A stretch of 64,000 bases of DNA. Source: Hofstenia miamia. Taxonomy: Eukaryota; Xenacoelomorpha; Acoela. The stretch covers positions 6,323,986 to 6,387,985 of the forward strand of contig SCFE01000001.1 in the NCBI GenBank assembly GCA_004352715.1, in the 5' to 3' direction. Below are positions 1 through 11,023 of this stretch, one piece after another. Position numbers and translations under genes: made by a program. The notes below the pieces were generated by a model. The model had not been told where the DNA came from, ran no database searches, and saw only the letters and a list, made by a program, of their open reading frames with translations. How positions within the stretch are numbered: the stretch's first letter is position 1; every line of letters starts with the position of its first letter.

Positions 1-361
1 TGTTCTTAGTTAATATTTTAAAGTGATCTTTTGTTGCTTGGTGATGATGCAAGTAAATTTCTGATGTTAGGTGGCCTCTTAGGTGTTCTTTAATTCTAAT
101 TTCCAAATGTCTTCTTGTCTCTCCGATGTATGAGGCATTACACTCATCACAAGAATATTTATAAACAATAAAGCAAGACAAGAGCATTGGGATCGGATCT
201 TTTTTTGAGAGAAAGTTTGAGGTCGTAGTTGTTGTAAATGTTGGAATTATCTTAGTTTCATATATCTTTAATTTTTTGTTGATTCTTTTAAGTTGGTGTT
301 CGATATATGATTGTCGTTATATCTTGTTTTTTCAGTTCTTCAAATTTGCTTGTGTCGTCTA
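1..361 (-). mobile_element. Internally deleted Penelope-like element copy, inverted
   Basis: Read on the minus strand this matches the plus-strand Penelope-like element that follows. It runs from the sequence around 362-390 directly to the region equivalent to about 2713 and then through the GIY-YIG endonuclease region to base 1. The reverse transcriptase core is missing. The internal junction lies at about 316-318, where both parents share AAC, so it looks like a microhomology deletion. The copy lacks the 40-bp palindromic insertion seen at 2787-2826 in the plus copy, so it serves as a reference for the uninterrupted sequence. The element runs off the left edge of the window. Confidence 0.85.
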
Positions 362-2786
362 ATATTTGAAGAACTGAAAAACCAAGATATAACTAAATCT
401 TTTATTAAAGAAGAAGAAAGAATTAATAATTCATTAAAATCTTTATTACAACGAAAGCAAATATCAAAAGAATTTTATGAAAAAATGTCGAACAAAGGGA
501 AGTATACCAGCAAGAGTATATGGTTTACCAAAAATACACAAATGCAAAGAACAACCACCAATGAGACCAGTTCTAAGTTCAATCAACAACAGTACATATA
601 ATTTATCAAAAGAACTTGATAAAATTATTAAACCATTTATTCCACCAAAATATAACTTAAAAAATACTGAAGATTTTCTTAACAAATTAGAACTTTCATC
701 TAAATCATTTGATAGCAACAAAGTAATTATGNNNNNNNNNNNNNNNNNNNNNNNNNNNNNNNNNNNNNNNNNNNNNNNNNNNNNNNNNNNNNNNNNNNNN
801 NNNNNNNNNNNNNNNNNNNNNNNNNNNNNNNNNNNNNNNNNNNNNNNNNNNNNNNNNNNNNNNNNNNNNNNNNNNNNNNNNNNNNNNNNNNNNNNNNNNN
901 NNNNNNNNNNNNNNNNNNNNNNNNNNNNNNNNNNNNNNNNNNNNNNNNNNNNNNNNNNNNNNNNNNNNNNNNNNNNNNNNNNNNNNNNNNNNNNNNNNNN
1001 NNNNNNNNNNNNNNNNNNNNNNNNNNNNNNNNNNNNNNNNNNNNNNNNNNNNNNNNNNNNNNNNNNNNNNNNNNNNNNNNNNNNNNNNNNNNNNNNNNNN
1101 NNNNNNNNNNNNNNNNNNNNNNNNNNNNNNNNNNNNNNNNNNNNNNNNNNNNNNNNNNNNNNNNNNNNNNNNNNNNNNNNNNNNNNNNNNNNNNNNNNNN
1201 NNNNNNNNNNNNNNNNNNNNNNNNNNNNNNNNNNNNNNNNNNNNNNNNNNNNNNNNNNNNNNNNNNNNNNNNNNNNNNNNNNNNNNNNNNNNNNNNNNNN
1301 NNNNNNNNNNNNNNNNNNNNNNNNNNNNNNNNNNNNNNNNNNNNNNNNNNNNNNNNNNNNNNNNNNNNNNNNNNNNNNNNNNNNNNNNNNNNNNNNNNNN
1401 NNNNNNNNNNNNNNNNNNNNNNNNNNNNNNNNNNNNNNNNNNNNNNNNNNNNNNNNNNNNNNNNNNNNNNNNNNNNNNNNNNNNNNNNNNNNNNNNNNNN
1501 NNNNNNNNNNNNNNNNNNNNNNNNNNNNNNNNNNNNNNNNNNNNNNNNNNNNNNNNNNNNNNNNNNNNNNNNNNNNNNNNNNNNNNNNNNNNNNNNNNNN
1601 NNNNNNNNNNNNNNNNNNNNNNNNNNNNNNNNNNNNNNNNNNNNNNNNNNNNNNNNNNNNNNNNNNNNNNNNNNNNNNNNNNNNNNNNNNNNNNNNNNNN
1701 NNNNNNNNNNNNNNNNNNNNNNNNNNNNNNNGGAGTATATGGTTTACCAAAAATACACAAATGCAAAGAACAACCACCAATGAGACCAGTTCTAAGTTCA
1801 ATCAACAACAGTACATATAATTTATCAAAAGAACTTGATAAAATTATTAAACCATTTATTCCACCAAAATATAACTTAAAAAATACTGAAGATTTTCTTA
1901 ACAAATTAGAACTTTCATCTAAATCATTTGATAGTAACAAAGTAATTATGTCTAGCCTTGACGCAAAATCACTCTTTACCAACATTCCAATTGAAGAAAC
2001 AATTGATCACATAATTAACATCATACCAAACGATGAAATAGAATTTGATACATCGATTCTAAGATCTCTATTGAAGTTAGCCTGCACAAACACCTCTATT
2101 TCTTTTCAACAACAATATTTATAAACAAACTAATGGCATGGCAATGGGTTCACCCTTAGGATCCACTATGACTGCATTTTGTCTCGATATCATTGAATCA
2201 AAATTTGAAAGCTTAAAATCTAATTTGGTTCCTTCATTTTATTGTAGATATGTTGATGATATTTTTTGTATATTCAACAACAATGATGAACTCCATGAAT
2301 TTCAAAATTTTATGAACAGTCATTTATCCTCCATCAAATTTACATCCAAAATAGAACAAAGTAATACATTAATATTTCTAGAATCAGAATTGCTAAGAAC
2401 AAAAGACAAAATCGAATCAAAATGGCACATCAAATCAACCAATACAGGATTGTACATTCCATATGAATCATACTGCACTACAAGATACAAAATTAATACT
2501 ATTAGAACATTGATTAATCGAATATTTACAACATCATCAAATTACAAGAATCTTACAGAAGCGACTGATAAACTTTTTTCAATCTTAACTAATAATGGCT
2601 ATCCTCACCATCTAATAAAAAAATGCTTGGATAAATATTTTATTAACAACAAATTAAAGGACAACAATGATAAAACTAAAAACATTTATTGGAATTTACC
2701 TTATATTAAAGAACGACAATCATATATCGAACACCAACTTAAAAGAATCAACAAAAAATTAAAGATATATGAAACTAAGATAATTC
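362..2786 (+). pseudogene. Penelope-type reverse transcriptase, frameshifted
   Basis: The frame from about 362 leads through a basic helical stretch to KEFYEKM, slips by one base near 490-500, then continues as RVYGLPKIHK. After the gap the same region restarts at 1732 and proceeds through the RT palm motif SLDAKSLFTNIP (about 1951). It slips again near 2095 and resumes as NNNIYKQTNGMAMGSPLG (2107-2160), the YVDD catalytic box (2249-2260) and a thumb-like C-terminus. The last frame (from 2138) ends artificially at 2807-2809 inside a palindromic insertion. The family assignment rests on YGLPKIHK together with the downstream GIY-YIG domain. Confidence 0.88.
732..1731. other. Assembly gap of 1,000 N with duplicated flanks
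   Basis: The gap has the standard 1,000-N size. The sequence just before it (about 475-731) is repeated almost perfectly just after it (1732-1988); one difference is GATAGCAAC versus GATAGTAAC. The gap therefore probably has zero or negative true length, and the Penelope frame should be read straight across one copy. Confidence 0.85.
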
Positions 2787-2826
2787 ATGGACATCTAGAT
2801 ATTATCTAGATGTCCATGGATAATTC
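2779..2826. repeat. 32-bp palindrome with 8-bp direct repeats inside the Penelope element
   Basis: A near-perfect palindrome (2787-2818; 14-bp arms ATGGACATCTAGAT / ATCTAGATGTCCAT, spacer ATT) is flanked by two copies of GATAATTC (2779-2786 and 2819-2826). The inverted copy at 1-361 has a single GATAATTC and no palindrome, so this is an insertion with an 8-bp target duplication. The total gain of 40 bp shifts the frame. Without it the RT frame from 2138 runs straight into the GIY-YIG frame. No transposon family is recognised. Confidence 0.9.
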
Positions 2827-3125
2827 CAACATTTACAACAACTACGACCTCAAACTTTCTCTCAAAAAAAGATCCGATCCCAATGCTCTTGTCTTCCTTT
2901 ATTGTTTATAAATATTCTTGTGATGAGTGTAATGCCTCATACATCGGAGAGACAAGAAGATATTTGGAAATTAGAATTAAAGAACACCTAAGAGGCCACC
3001 TAACATCAGAAATTTACTTACATCATCACCAAGCAACAAAAAATCACTTTAAAATATTAACTAAGAACAAACATACCAAGATCACTGAAGCATTATTAAT
3101 AAAACAACAACATAAAAATTTTTAA
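2827..3125 (+). pseudogene. GIY-YIG endonuclease domain of the Penelope-like element
   Basis: The frame carries VYKYSCDECNASYIGETRR followed by an I-x-EH-L segment, the usual GIY-YIG core of Penelope-like elements with the CxxC spacing seen in that family. The nuclease would nick the target DNA for reverse transcription. The domain is complete to a stop at 3123-3125 but is cut off from the RT by the palindromic insertion. The inverted copy at the left edge encodes nearly the same residues, with H for Y after ETRR. Confidence 0.85.
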
Positions 3126-3212
3126 GTAGAGAATTAAACCATGTTAGCATTCTTAAACTTTTCTAAACTTTCCCTCTATACTCTATATGCACTGACGAAG
3201 CTATATGTATAC

Positions 3213-4212
3213 NNNNNNNNNNNNNNNNNNNNNNNNNNNNNNNNNNNNNNNNNNNNNNNNNNNNNNNNNNNNNNNNNNNNNNNNNNNNNNNNNNNNNNNN
3301 NNNNNNNNNNNNNNNNNNNNNNNNNNNNNNNNNNNNNNNNNNNNNNNNNNNNNNNNNNNNNNNNNNNNNNNNNNNNNNNNNNNNNNNNNNNNNNNNNNNN
3401 NNNNNNNNNNNNNNNNNNNNNNNNNNNNNNNNNNNNNNNNNNNNNNNNNNNNNNNNNNNNNNNNNNNNNNNNNNNNNNNNNNNNNNNNNNNNNNNNNNNN
3501 NNNNNNNNNNNNNNNNNNNNNNNNNNNNNNNNNNNNNNNNNNNNNNNNNNNNNNNNNNNNNNNNNNNNNNNNNNNNNNNNNNNNNNNNNNNNNNNNNNNN
3601 NNNNNNNNNNNNNNNNNNNNNNNNNNNNNNNNNNNNNNNNNNNNNNNNNNNNNNNNNNNNNNNNNNNNNNNNNNNNNNNNNNNNNNNNNNNNNNNNNNNN
3701 NNNNNNNNNNNNNNNNNNNNNNNNNNNNNNNNNNNNNNNNNNNNNNNNNNNNNNNNNNNNNNNNNNNNNNNNNNNNNNNNNNNNNNNNNNNNNNNNNNNN
3801 NNNNNNNNNNNNNNNNNNNNNNNNNNNNNNNNNNNNNNNNNNNNNNNNNNNNNNNNNNNNNNNNNNNNNNNNNNNNNNNNNNNNNNNNNNNNNNNNNNNN
3901 NNNNNNNNNNNNNNNNNNNNNNNNNNNNNNNNNNNNNNNNNNNNNNNNNNNNNNNNNNNNNNNNNNNNNNNNNNNNNNNNNNNNNNNNNNNNNNNNNNNN
4001 NNNNNNNNNNNNNNNNNNNNNNNNNNNNNNNNNNNNNNNNNNNNNNNNNNNNNNNNNNNNNNNNNNNNNNNNNNNNNNNNNNNNNNNNNNNNNNNNNNNN
4101 NNNNNNNNNNNNNNNNNNNNNNNNNNNNNNNNNNNNNNNNNNNNNNNNNNNNNNNNNNNNNNNNNNNNNNNNNNNNNNNNNNNNNNNNNNNNNNNNNNNN
4201 NNNNNNNNNNNN
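3213..4212. other. Assembly gap of 1,000 N
   Basis: The gap falls just after the Penelope 3' region. The last bases before it (ACTGACGAAGC, 3191-3201) resemble the start of the hammerhead-type motif found at Penelope ends, but the gap removes the rest. Confidence 0.9.
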
Positions 4213-5240
4213 TAAATCGTTAGGTTCCTGGAGAGCCAACTACATGGATGGCTGGAGTCAATGTGTTAAACATGGGAAAAGCTCATCAGAACTCCTACCT
4301 GTTTGCGTTGGGGTACCATAGGGTGGACCACTATCAGGTCTTCTATTTACTTTTGCAACGAATGAAATATCAAACTTTAACACAGGATTACAATATAAGG
4401 AAATTGACATTTCCAAATATCAGATAGATTCCACTAGAATTGTCGCTGAAATTTCTCCAAAGACCTGTCATGAAGATTGTTTAGATACACAAGTAATGTT
4501 GAGTGAATATTTGAAATTTCGTTGAACAAAAATTTGTTCCTTAATCCTGTTAAATCAGTAGAATTAAATTTCATACATAACAACATCCGAAATGAACCCT
4601 CATACATATTGCTAATGCACCACTTGAGATTGATGACCAAAAAGTACTCAAGACAAACTCCACAAAATACTTGGGTATAATAATAAATGAAAAGTTGAAC
4701 TGGAGTCAACATGTAAATCAGGTAATCAATTCATTATATGCAACTGTTAAAGCGATATCAAGAAAATTGTCCTTCAATACCCACGATAGGATTATGTGAA
4801 TCTTTAATGCAAAACCTATCAGGCTATATGCCAAATTGTCTAAATTAGATTATAGTATTCTTAACCCTTTTTTAAGAACCATAAAATTGAAAATGTATTT
4901 TAGGATTATTAGCACAAACTATCCCAGTGCCTTCTGATGGTCATACACTATACTAGAAATGGTAAAGTTTGTGTCCAGAATGATATAACAGGTACAGATG
5001 AAAGTGTTTGGGAGAAAAGGTTCAGTGTGACATAAATCAAAGCTATGAAGGTATATTTAGAAAGGCAATTAAACATATACAAAGTGATGAACGCCACCCA
5101 ATAACACCGTCCTTCAGCCCTCGCAGAAAAATAAAGTTAGCAAGAACATACAATGAATTGTACAGAAAAACGTTTATCCCTCAGGCTGGAATATTTCTAA
5201 ACAATGAAAACTTTAAGCCGAAAATCTTGTAGCTAGTTTT
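4213..5240 (+). mobile_element. Non-LTR retrotransposon (LINE) RT remnant
   Basis: The decayed frame contains VGVP-stop-GGPLSGLLF near 4300-4350, equivalent to the GVPQGS.LGPLLF box of LINE reverse transcriptases. Next come an aspartate-box remnant and KYLGIIINEKLNWSQHVNQV (about 4665-4720), the conserved C-terminal RT segment. A basic tail ends in NENFKPKIL at 5232. Stops and frameshifts break it throughout. The element is 5'-truncated by the gap and ends near an A/T-rich tail and (TA)n at about 5285. Confidence 0.8.
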
Positions 5241-5284
5241 ATTTTTGAAGTTTTTCCTATTTATATTTTATATATGTAGTAAGA

Positions 5285-5299
5285 AAATAAATCCTTTAT

Positions 5300-5331
<32 letters not shown>

Positions 5332-5443
5332 TAAATATTTATTTCCCCGCATATTTGTTACTGGTGATGATTTTCAGAATCGAAACCGGTCTATATTTTT
5401 CATAGCGTTTAAAAATGAATATTGCAAAGCTCAGTATAATTAC

Positions 5444-5484
<41 letters not shown>

Positions 5485-5530
5485 ATATATATATATATAC
5501 ATATCAAGTAGTGGTGGATTTAAGGGGGGA
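5285..5530. repeat. (TA)n microsatellites either side of a short unique block
   Basis: TA runs at about 5299-5326 and 5450-5498 bracket about 120 bp of unique DNA. That block carries a TGATGA...CGAAAC hairpin motif. Such AT microsatellites recur through the window, e.g. 5830-5861, 14190-14212, 23635-23668, 27740-27774 and 40920-40965. Confidence 0.9.
5359..5392 (+). ncRNA. Hammerhead-like motif, degenerate
   Basis: The sequence GGTGATGATTTTCAGAATCG followed by AAACCGGTC has the layout of the minimal hammerhead motifs known from Penelope-like elements: TGATGA, a short hairpin (GATT/AATC, loop TTCAG), GAAAC, then a GTC cleavage triplet. The invariant C before TGATGA is G here, so self-cleavage is doubtful. 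It may mark the edge of a second Penelope copy hidden by the 3213-4212 gap. Confidence 0.3.
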
Positions 5531-5829
5531 CTATGGGACTGCAGTCCCCCCCATGAGGAAGCAAAATGGAGTGTAGCTATTAGGTTAATATGTGCAACCT
5601 TAGAAAAAATGGAAAATTCCAAATTAGTCCCACATTTTTACATTTCAGTTGCAAATCGATCCAAAAGTTTGGCATTTTTTGAAAATTTTCCAGAAATTTA
5701 CCAACCCTTTCCAATTTTTTTTCAAATAATCTTACAAATTTATAAGAATGTATCAAATATATTGGCCAATCCAATATTATACTTTATATATTATATTATA
5801 TTATATTTATATATTATATTTTTTATATA

Positions 5830-5860
<31 letters not shown>

Positions 5861-8800
5861 TTATGTTAAGTTTATGTTACTGATGTCAATGTCATACTCT
5901 CTTTTTAATCTAAAAATTTGCAAAATCGCCCAAATTTTCTATCTATGAGGTAATGGTTTCTGAGAATTGTTGCCCAAGATAATTTTTGGTTGATAGTCAT
6001 TATTGTCCATACATATACTTTCTATTTAACATTCATTTAACATAAAAACGTAACATATAAGTGTGAATTGTGTTTAACAATTTCATTTACAATTTTTAAA
6101 ACATTTTATTAGCATAAAGGTCAGCTGGTAGTTGCACGCAACAAAATTCTTAAAGGCTCACACTATGTCACCCCAAGTTGAAGAAAATAGGAAAATCCTG
6201 AAAAATTTTTAAAAATTTCTTACATTATTCTTGGATAAAACTTGCAAACTCGTGACAAGAAACTCCAAGTATCTTGAAAGAAATTGCCAAAATTTCATAG
6301 AATTCAAAAGAAAATTCGAGATTCTATCAAAAATACAATATTACATAGTGTATTCATGAAATTATGGCCATTACAGTCCACAAATATCAAAATGCTACTA
6401 AGAGCATTAATAAAAAATTTCATAACTCATTAGTAGTAAATTCAGCTGACTTATGTTTGATGCGAATTTTCGAATTAATATACTATTACAACAATCATAC
6501 AAATCTTGAAAAACCTGAATAATTTTTTTAAGAAAGTAGTCATAAATTTGTTTTGGTAATTTCTTTTAAGAAGCATTCAAAATCTTTACACGAAATTCAC
6601 GAAAACATTTTTGAAAATTTGTTTATGTATTGAATGATATTTATTCATGTTTGGACGAAAGGAAGATTCTCATGTTATAATCGGTTGAACTCCCAGTAGT
6701 GTGTGATACGATTGACTGCAATGAACATTCAAAATATATTGGAGAAGGCATGTCAGAGTTGACCTAATTTTAAGCAAAATTAACTTTGATTAAATTTGCA
6801 ACATCTGATTCAGTTCTTAGTTGCTTGCTTTAACGTTTTCCAGTCTGTTTATCTTTCAAGACTCATTATGTATCTAAATGAAAATATACTTACGGTTACT
6901 ATTCATTGCTTTCGTATATACGTATATTCAATGCCACAAAATTCAAGGCCTTCAGAAATCTAAATCCCCAATCCTAGCTTTACATATCGTTATAGAAACG
7001 TGTTGTCTGTTCAAACAAAATAAAGCTAAATTATAAGAAATTTCAATGAATTAACTTTGTAACTAAATAATATTTTGAATTATCTATAAACGATTTTATT
7101 TCTCCAACAAGTATAGTCAAAGATTTAGATGTTTTTATTACCCCCAATGTATCTTGGTTCTACCACATTGACAACAAAAATAGCAGTATTGTCTCACTGA
7201 GACTAAAGTCTGCCAAAATTCACACCTCCATCATTGAGAATTAATTTGTATAATTCACTTATTCTGCAAAGCTTATTATATGCCTCTCAAACTTTGATAA
7301 ATTGGAAAATTTCAAAGTAGGTGTTCTCACTGAATTGCTAAGTTGGAGTATTGTGTGGGACTAATTGTCTTTGGTACATTTCCAATTAATTGCATGAGAA
7401 GTATTCTAGATGGCAGGATTGACATAATTTTTTTAAATTTTTCCATTTGAAGAGAGAAAAAATTTCATTGCCTTCTTTTCAAAATTAAAACCGTTAAAAA
7501 ATCAAAAAATGGTTTCTGGTATTTCAACAGAATTTACCGTCCTTGTCATTATATAATTTCAGAGTATGAAATTAACTTTTTTGAATACCAGAAAGTCTAA
7601 AAAGGATTATGCTTAAATTGTGAAGAACTACTATATGTCTGAATACCAAAGTTTTAGTTGCAGACGATTTTTATCATGTTTATTTTCCAATTGTAAGAAA
7701 TTCTTTGACTTTTGTATTACTTGAAGCAGTTCAATAAAGCCTTGAATTAGTAGTCACAGTAGTAGTAGTAATCCTAAGCCTAGACTTAACCCTAATACAA
7801 ACCCCAAACCAATCTTTCAAGCTGTCCATGATAAAAAGAACTTTCTGCTTGAAATTCGCTGATCTTGAAGTTTTCTCACTTTAAATTTTACCGTCTTTTA
7901 ATTTCCTGGTACATAATTTATTTAGCATTAAAACTGTTTTGCTGTTTACTATTACAAACAGATAGAATATTTTAACTAAAATATGAGGTTTTGAAGCAGT
8001 ATTGTGAAAGCAATTTATATTAAATTTTGATCCTATGCACCTGAAACCTATACCATTCGAAAGATCTAGTTTTATTCTATGCAATAACAGTAACAATAGG
8101 CCATACGCAGGCTGAGTATTTGTTGGTCAAACTTTGTCTATCCAGGTTGAAAATCTCACCTAAAAATATTTTGCAACTGAGGTAAACATTTTAAAGTTTT
8201 TTGGATTGCATTGCTTTAAGCTCTCTATAATACATTACCCAATCTGAAGTCAGAGCCCGTGTTAAGGACCTGAGGAGAAATACTTTTCTGGTCAATTAAA
8301 TACCCAAGTAAGAAAAGTTGCCATTTTCAGGAAAAGGTAACTATTTTTTCCACTGACGAAACACCTATAAACCATTAAGTTCAAGTCCTAGAACTTAGCT
8401 TTTAAAACCCAACTCCCAAATATGAGGCTCTCAGATATTAAACTTGACTGTAAAGAATCGTTGGTTACATTTTCCATTGTCATCCAAAAACTGGGGAAAA
8501 GATAACCAAAAACCTGGGCTTACGCCTTGGCTTGAAGTATATCAAACTATGAACTTTAAATCAATGCAAAACCCGATGTTTGCAAAAAATCTTTCTCATA
8601 CCTAAATTTCAGATAAGCGATCTAAGGCCCATGGCAACAAACAACTAATCGTAACTACTTTGTTTTCTGTGAATAGACCACCCAAGTTCTTGTAAGGCTA
8701 GCTGTCACAAAGCCAGAAGTCGTCGCATGTGTACGGGCTTGCGACCATTTGAGAATTTAGGCAATTCATATTCTCTATATAGGGTGCTTTCCGAATTTAA

Positions 8801-9520
8801 ATATCCTTATTATTTAGTGAGTTATTAATGTCTACAATTTCTTAAGGAAACCATTGCAAATTGTAAAAAATGGTCGGGTTATTTATTATAAAAAATTGCA
8901 TTTTGTAAGTACTCCAGGATCACTATTTCAAAACCTGAAAAGTACTAAGAATTGCATTTATTAAAAATTAGTTGCCGTTCATCAATAATGAGGAATAAAG
9001 TACAGGCATGCTGCGGGTTGACATTTTTGGACCTTCAACCTGCACCAAACCACAAAAAATGGCTACAAATCCTCATCACAAGTCCCACAACACACCACAG
9101 ACATTTAAATTTGTCTCTAAATCTAAATGGAAATTTTTTGTAAAACTGTTAAGTATTTAAATACCAAAAATTTGCAGACATTGAGAATCATATACATATT
9201 TTAAACGTATTTATAAGGACAATTAAAGGTTTATCTTTAGTTGCTCTTGGTATTAATAAACATAAAATTATAATAAAATTTAATCACTATTTTCACCATA
9301 GTCAATCTTGTAACGTTTAGGTTATTTTTTTGAAATTTTGGGGGAAGGTACAAAAATTGTTGTCCCACAACTAACATTTCATAAAACACCTCATGTCATT
9401 TGGTGTGGGATCCCACGTCCATGGCAGGCCTAGATATATCAGGAATTAAAGCTAGCCTTCTAGTTTTCAAATGAAACTATATGTACATGTAATCAAATAT
9501 ATCCCAAATGTTTAGTAAAT
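5531..9520. other. Intergenic sequence, no gene recognised
   Basis: AT-rich DNA with frequent stops in all frames. I see no conserved protein motif and no RNA gene. A purine/pyrimidine-rich patch at about 5525-5560 (GGGGGGACTATGGGACTGCAG) and a (TA)n run at 5760-5861 are the only structured parts. Open frames here are short and look random. Confidence 0.6.
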
Positions 9521-10430
9521 GTAGGGTAAGATGGGGCTTGTTGACACAGTGCCTATAACTCCTTCCATGTAAAAAAAAGTCGTTATCTTTTTGTTCTAAA
9601 AAATACTCACGAGAATGGCCTTTGTTTACAACATAGGTTTGGCGCGCTATTCGATTGTGTAATACCGCTCACAGAATATTGTCATTATCACAAAACAGGT
9701 TATAAACTTTTTACAATTTTTCTATCAGAAAATTAATCAAGATGCACAATAAACTGATTAAGTACTATTTAGGCTGATGATTGTTTGTTGTATACATGTA
9801 TATATAAGATTTTGAAATCAGAGTAAGTGTTGAAATCTGTGAAGTGTTTTTAAAAATATCCAGCTCGGAGCATGTTGGCACGATGGCAAAGACATATCAT
9901 CACATCCAAAATCAGACATTGTAATGAGCTTGCCGGCTCCTCCGAGAGGAAAATTGAGTCGTTCCTCTGGAATTTATAGATTTCCATGCCGTGATATGAG
10001 GAGTTACACCATTCTTTACTGACGTTCATCCTTTTGTATTTTTTGATTTTTTGGCATGATAGCATTCATGATTACTCTTAAATATCAATCTTTTAGTTAT
10101 ATTTTCATCATGATATACATATTAGATTTATTGCATACAATTTTATATTTTATGATGTAGGTTGTATAATGAAATACCCATTTTTGACTTGTTTGTGTCA
10201 ACATGCTTCACACTCTGTGCCAACATGCCCCAACATGGGACAAGTTAGCACAGAAATTTCAAATCAAATTTGACATTAGAATGATATCTTACTAGGGAAG
10301 CTCTAATGCGTTTCGTGTGAAAGGCAATATACATTATAGACATAAAATATTTCAAAACTTTTGTGTGAGTCATAAAGGCAGAAAATGTCAAAAAAAGTGT
10401 TTTGTGCCAACAAGCACCATCCTTCCCTAC
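9521..10430. mobile_element. Non-autonomous DNA transposon with long inverted ends
   Basis: The left end GTAGGGTAAGATGGGGCTTG (9521 on, continuing TTGACAC) is matched in reverse complement by the right end GTGCCAACAAGCACCATCCT (10404 on, continuing TCCCTAC to 10430), with about four mismatches in 27 bp. A related internal block at about 10198-10255 repeats the same CAACATGCCCCAACATGGG theme. No transposase frame is present. The superfamily is not certain, because the target duplication cannot be read cleanly. The right end is repeated after the small gap at 10456. Confidence 0.7.
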
Positions 10431-10591
10431 ATTGTTTTCTGATATACCTATTTGCNNNNNNNNNNNNNNNNNNNNNACATAAAATATTTCAAAACTTTTG
10501 TGTGAGTCATAAAGGCAGAAAATGTCAAAATAAGTGTTTTGTGCCAACAAGCACCATCCTTCCCTACATTGTTTTCTGATATACCTATTTG
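10341..10591. repeat. 115-bp duplication around a 21-N gap
   Basis: Bases 10341-10455 reappear at 10477-10591 with only an A/T difference in an A-run, either side of 21 N. The second copy repeats the right terminus of the DNA transposon. This looks like the same stretch assembled twice at a gap edge. Confidence 0.85.
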
Positions 10592-11023
10592 CATAGTGCT
10601 TTTCAAGGTATTGTATGTTTTCCTATAATTTTCCCAATATTTTTTTCAAGGAAGTTTTGGAAGCACCTTTATGTAGCTGTATCTTCACGATGTTTTGTGC
10701 TTAGATATTTTTGTAATATATTCTTAGAATCAACTTGGTGAGATCCATCCAAAGTTGTACATGCACGAAAAATATGTTATGCATAGTATATATCTTTTCT
10801 TATTTATTTAATGATATATTGTGTGGCTATTTCAAGACATGTTAATTAAATACATTGAAATTATAAAATGAATGCACCACGATGTATATAGTAGTGCTTT
10901 CATTTGCTTTAGTCTCACTACGCGTTACATGTAAGTTGGCTTATCACCTGTGGTTTTAAACGCTTTGCTTATCAGTACTTCACGTTGTTGACAGTTGTGA
11001 ACGGGGGAGACTTTTCTATTTCC
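10592..11023 (+). promoter_or_regulatory. Upstream region of the laminin gene
   Basis: The last 430 bp before the laminin start hold no other gene. An in-frame stop (10910-10912) precedes the ATG at 11024 with no intervening in-frame ATG, which supports that start unless a 5' UTR intron exists. I see no convincing TATA box or initiator; AT-rich strings near 10885 are not distinctive. Confidence 0.3.

Larger units (their letters stand above)
362..3212 (+). mobile_element. Penelope-like retroelement (RT plus GIY-YIG), damaged
   Basis: Penelope-like elements carry a telomerase-like reverse transcriptase followed by a GIY-YIG endonuclease. Both are visible here: YGLPKIHK, SLDAKSLFTNI, GMAMGSPLG and YVDD for the RT, then a YSCDECNASYIGETRR block for the nuclease. 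The copy is dead as read. There is a frameshift near 490-500, a 1,000-N gap, another frameshift near 2090-2105, and a palindromic insertion at 2787-2826 between RT and nuclease. The first bases (362-390) form the right arm of a 27-bp inverted repeat, with one mismatch, whose left arm (319-345) belongs to the inverted copy. The 3' end is lost in the gap at 3213. Confidence 0.9.

Noticed and set aside
8610-9445. Possible MITE: CTAAGGCCCATGGCAAC near 8620 against the inverse of GTCCATGGCAGGCCTAG near 9420
   Set aside because: The match is short and needs shifts, and no equal target duplication flanks the two sites.
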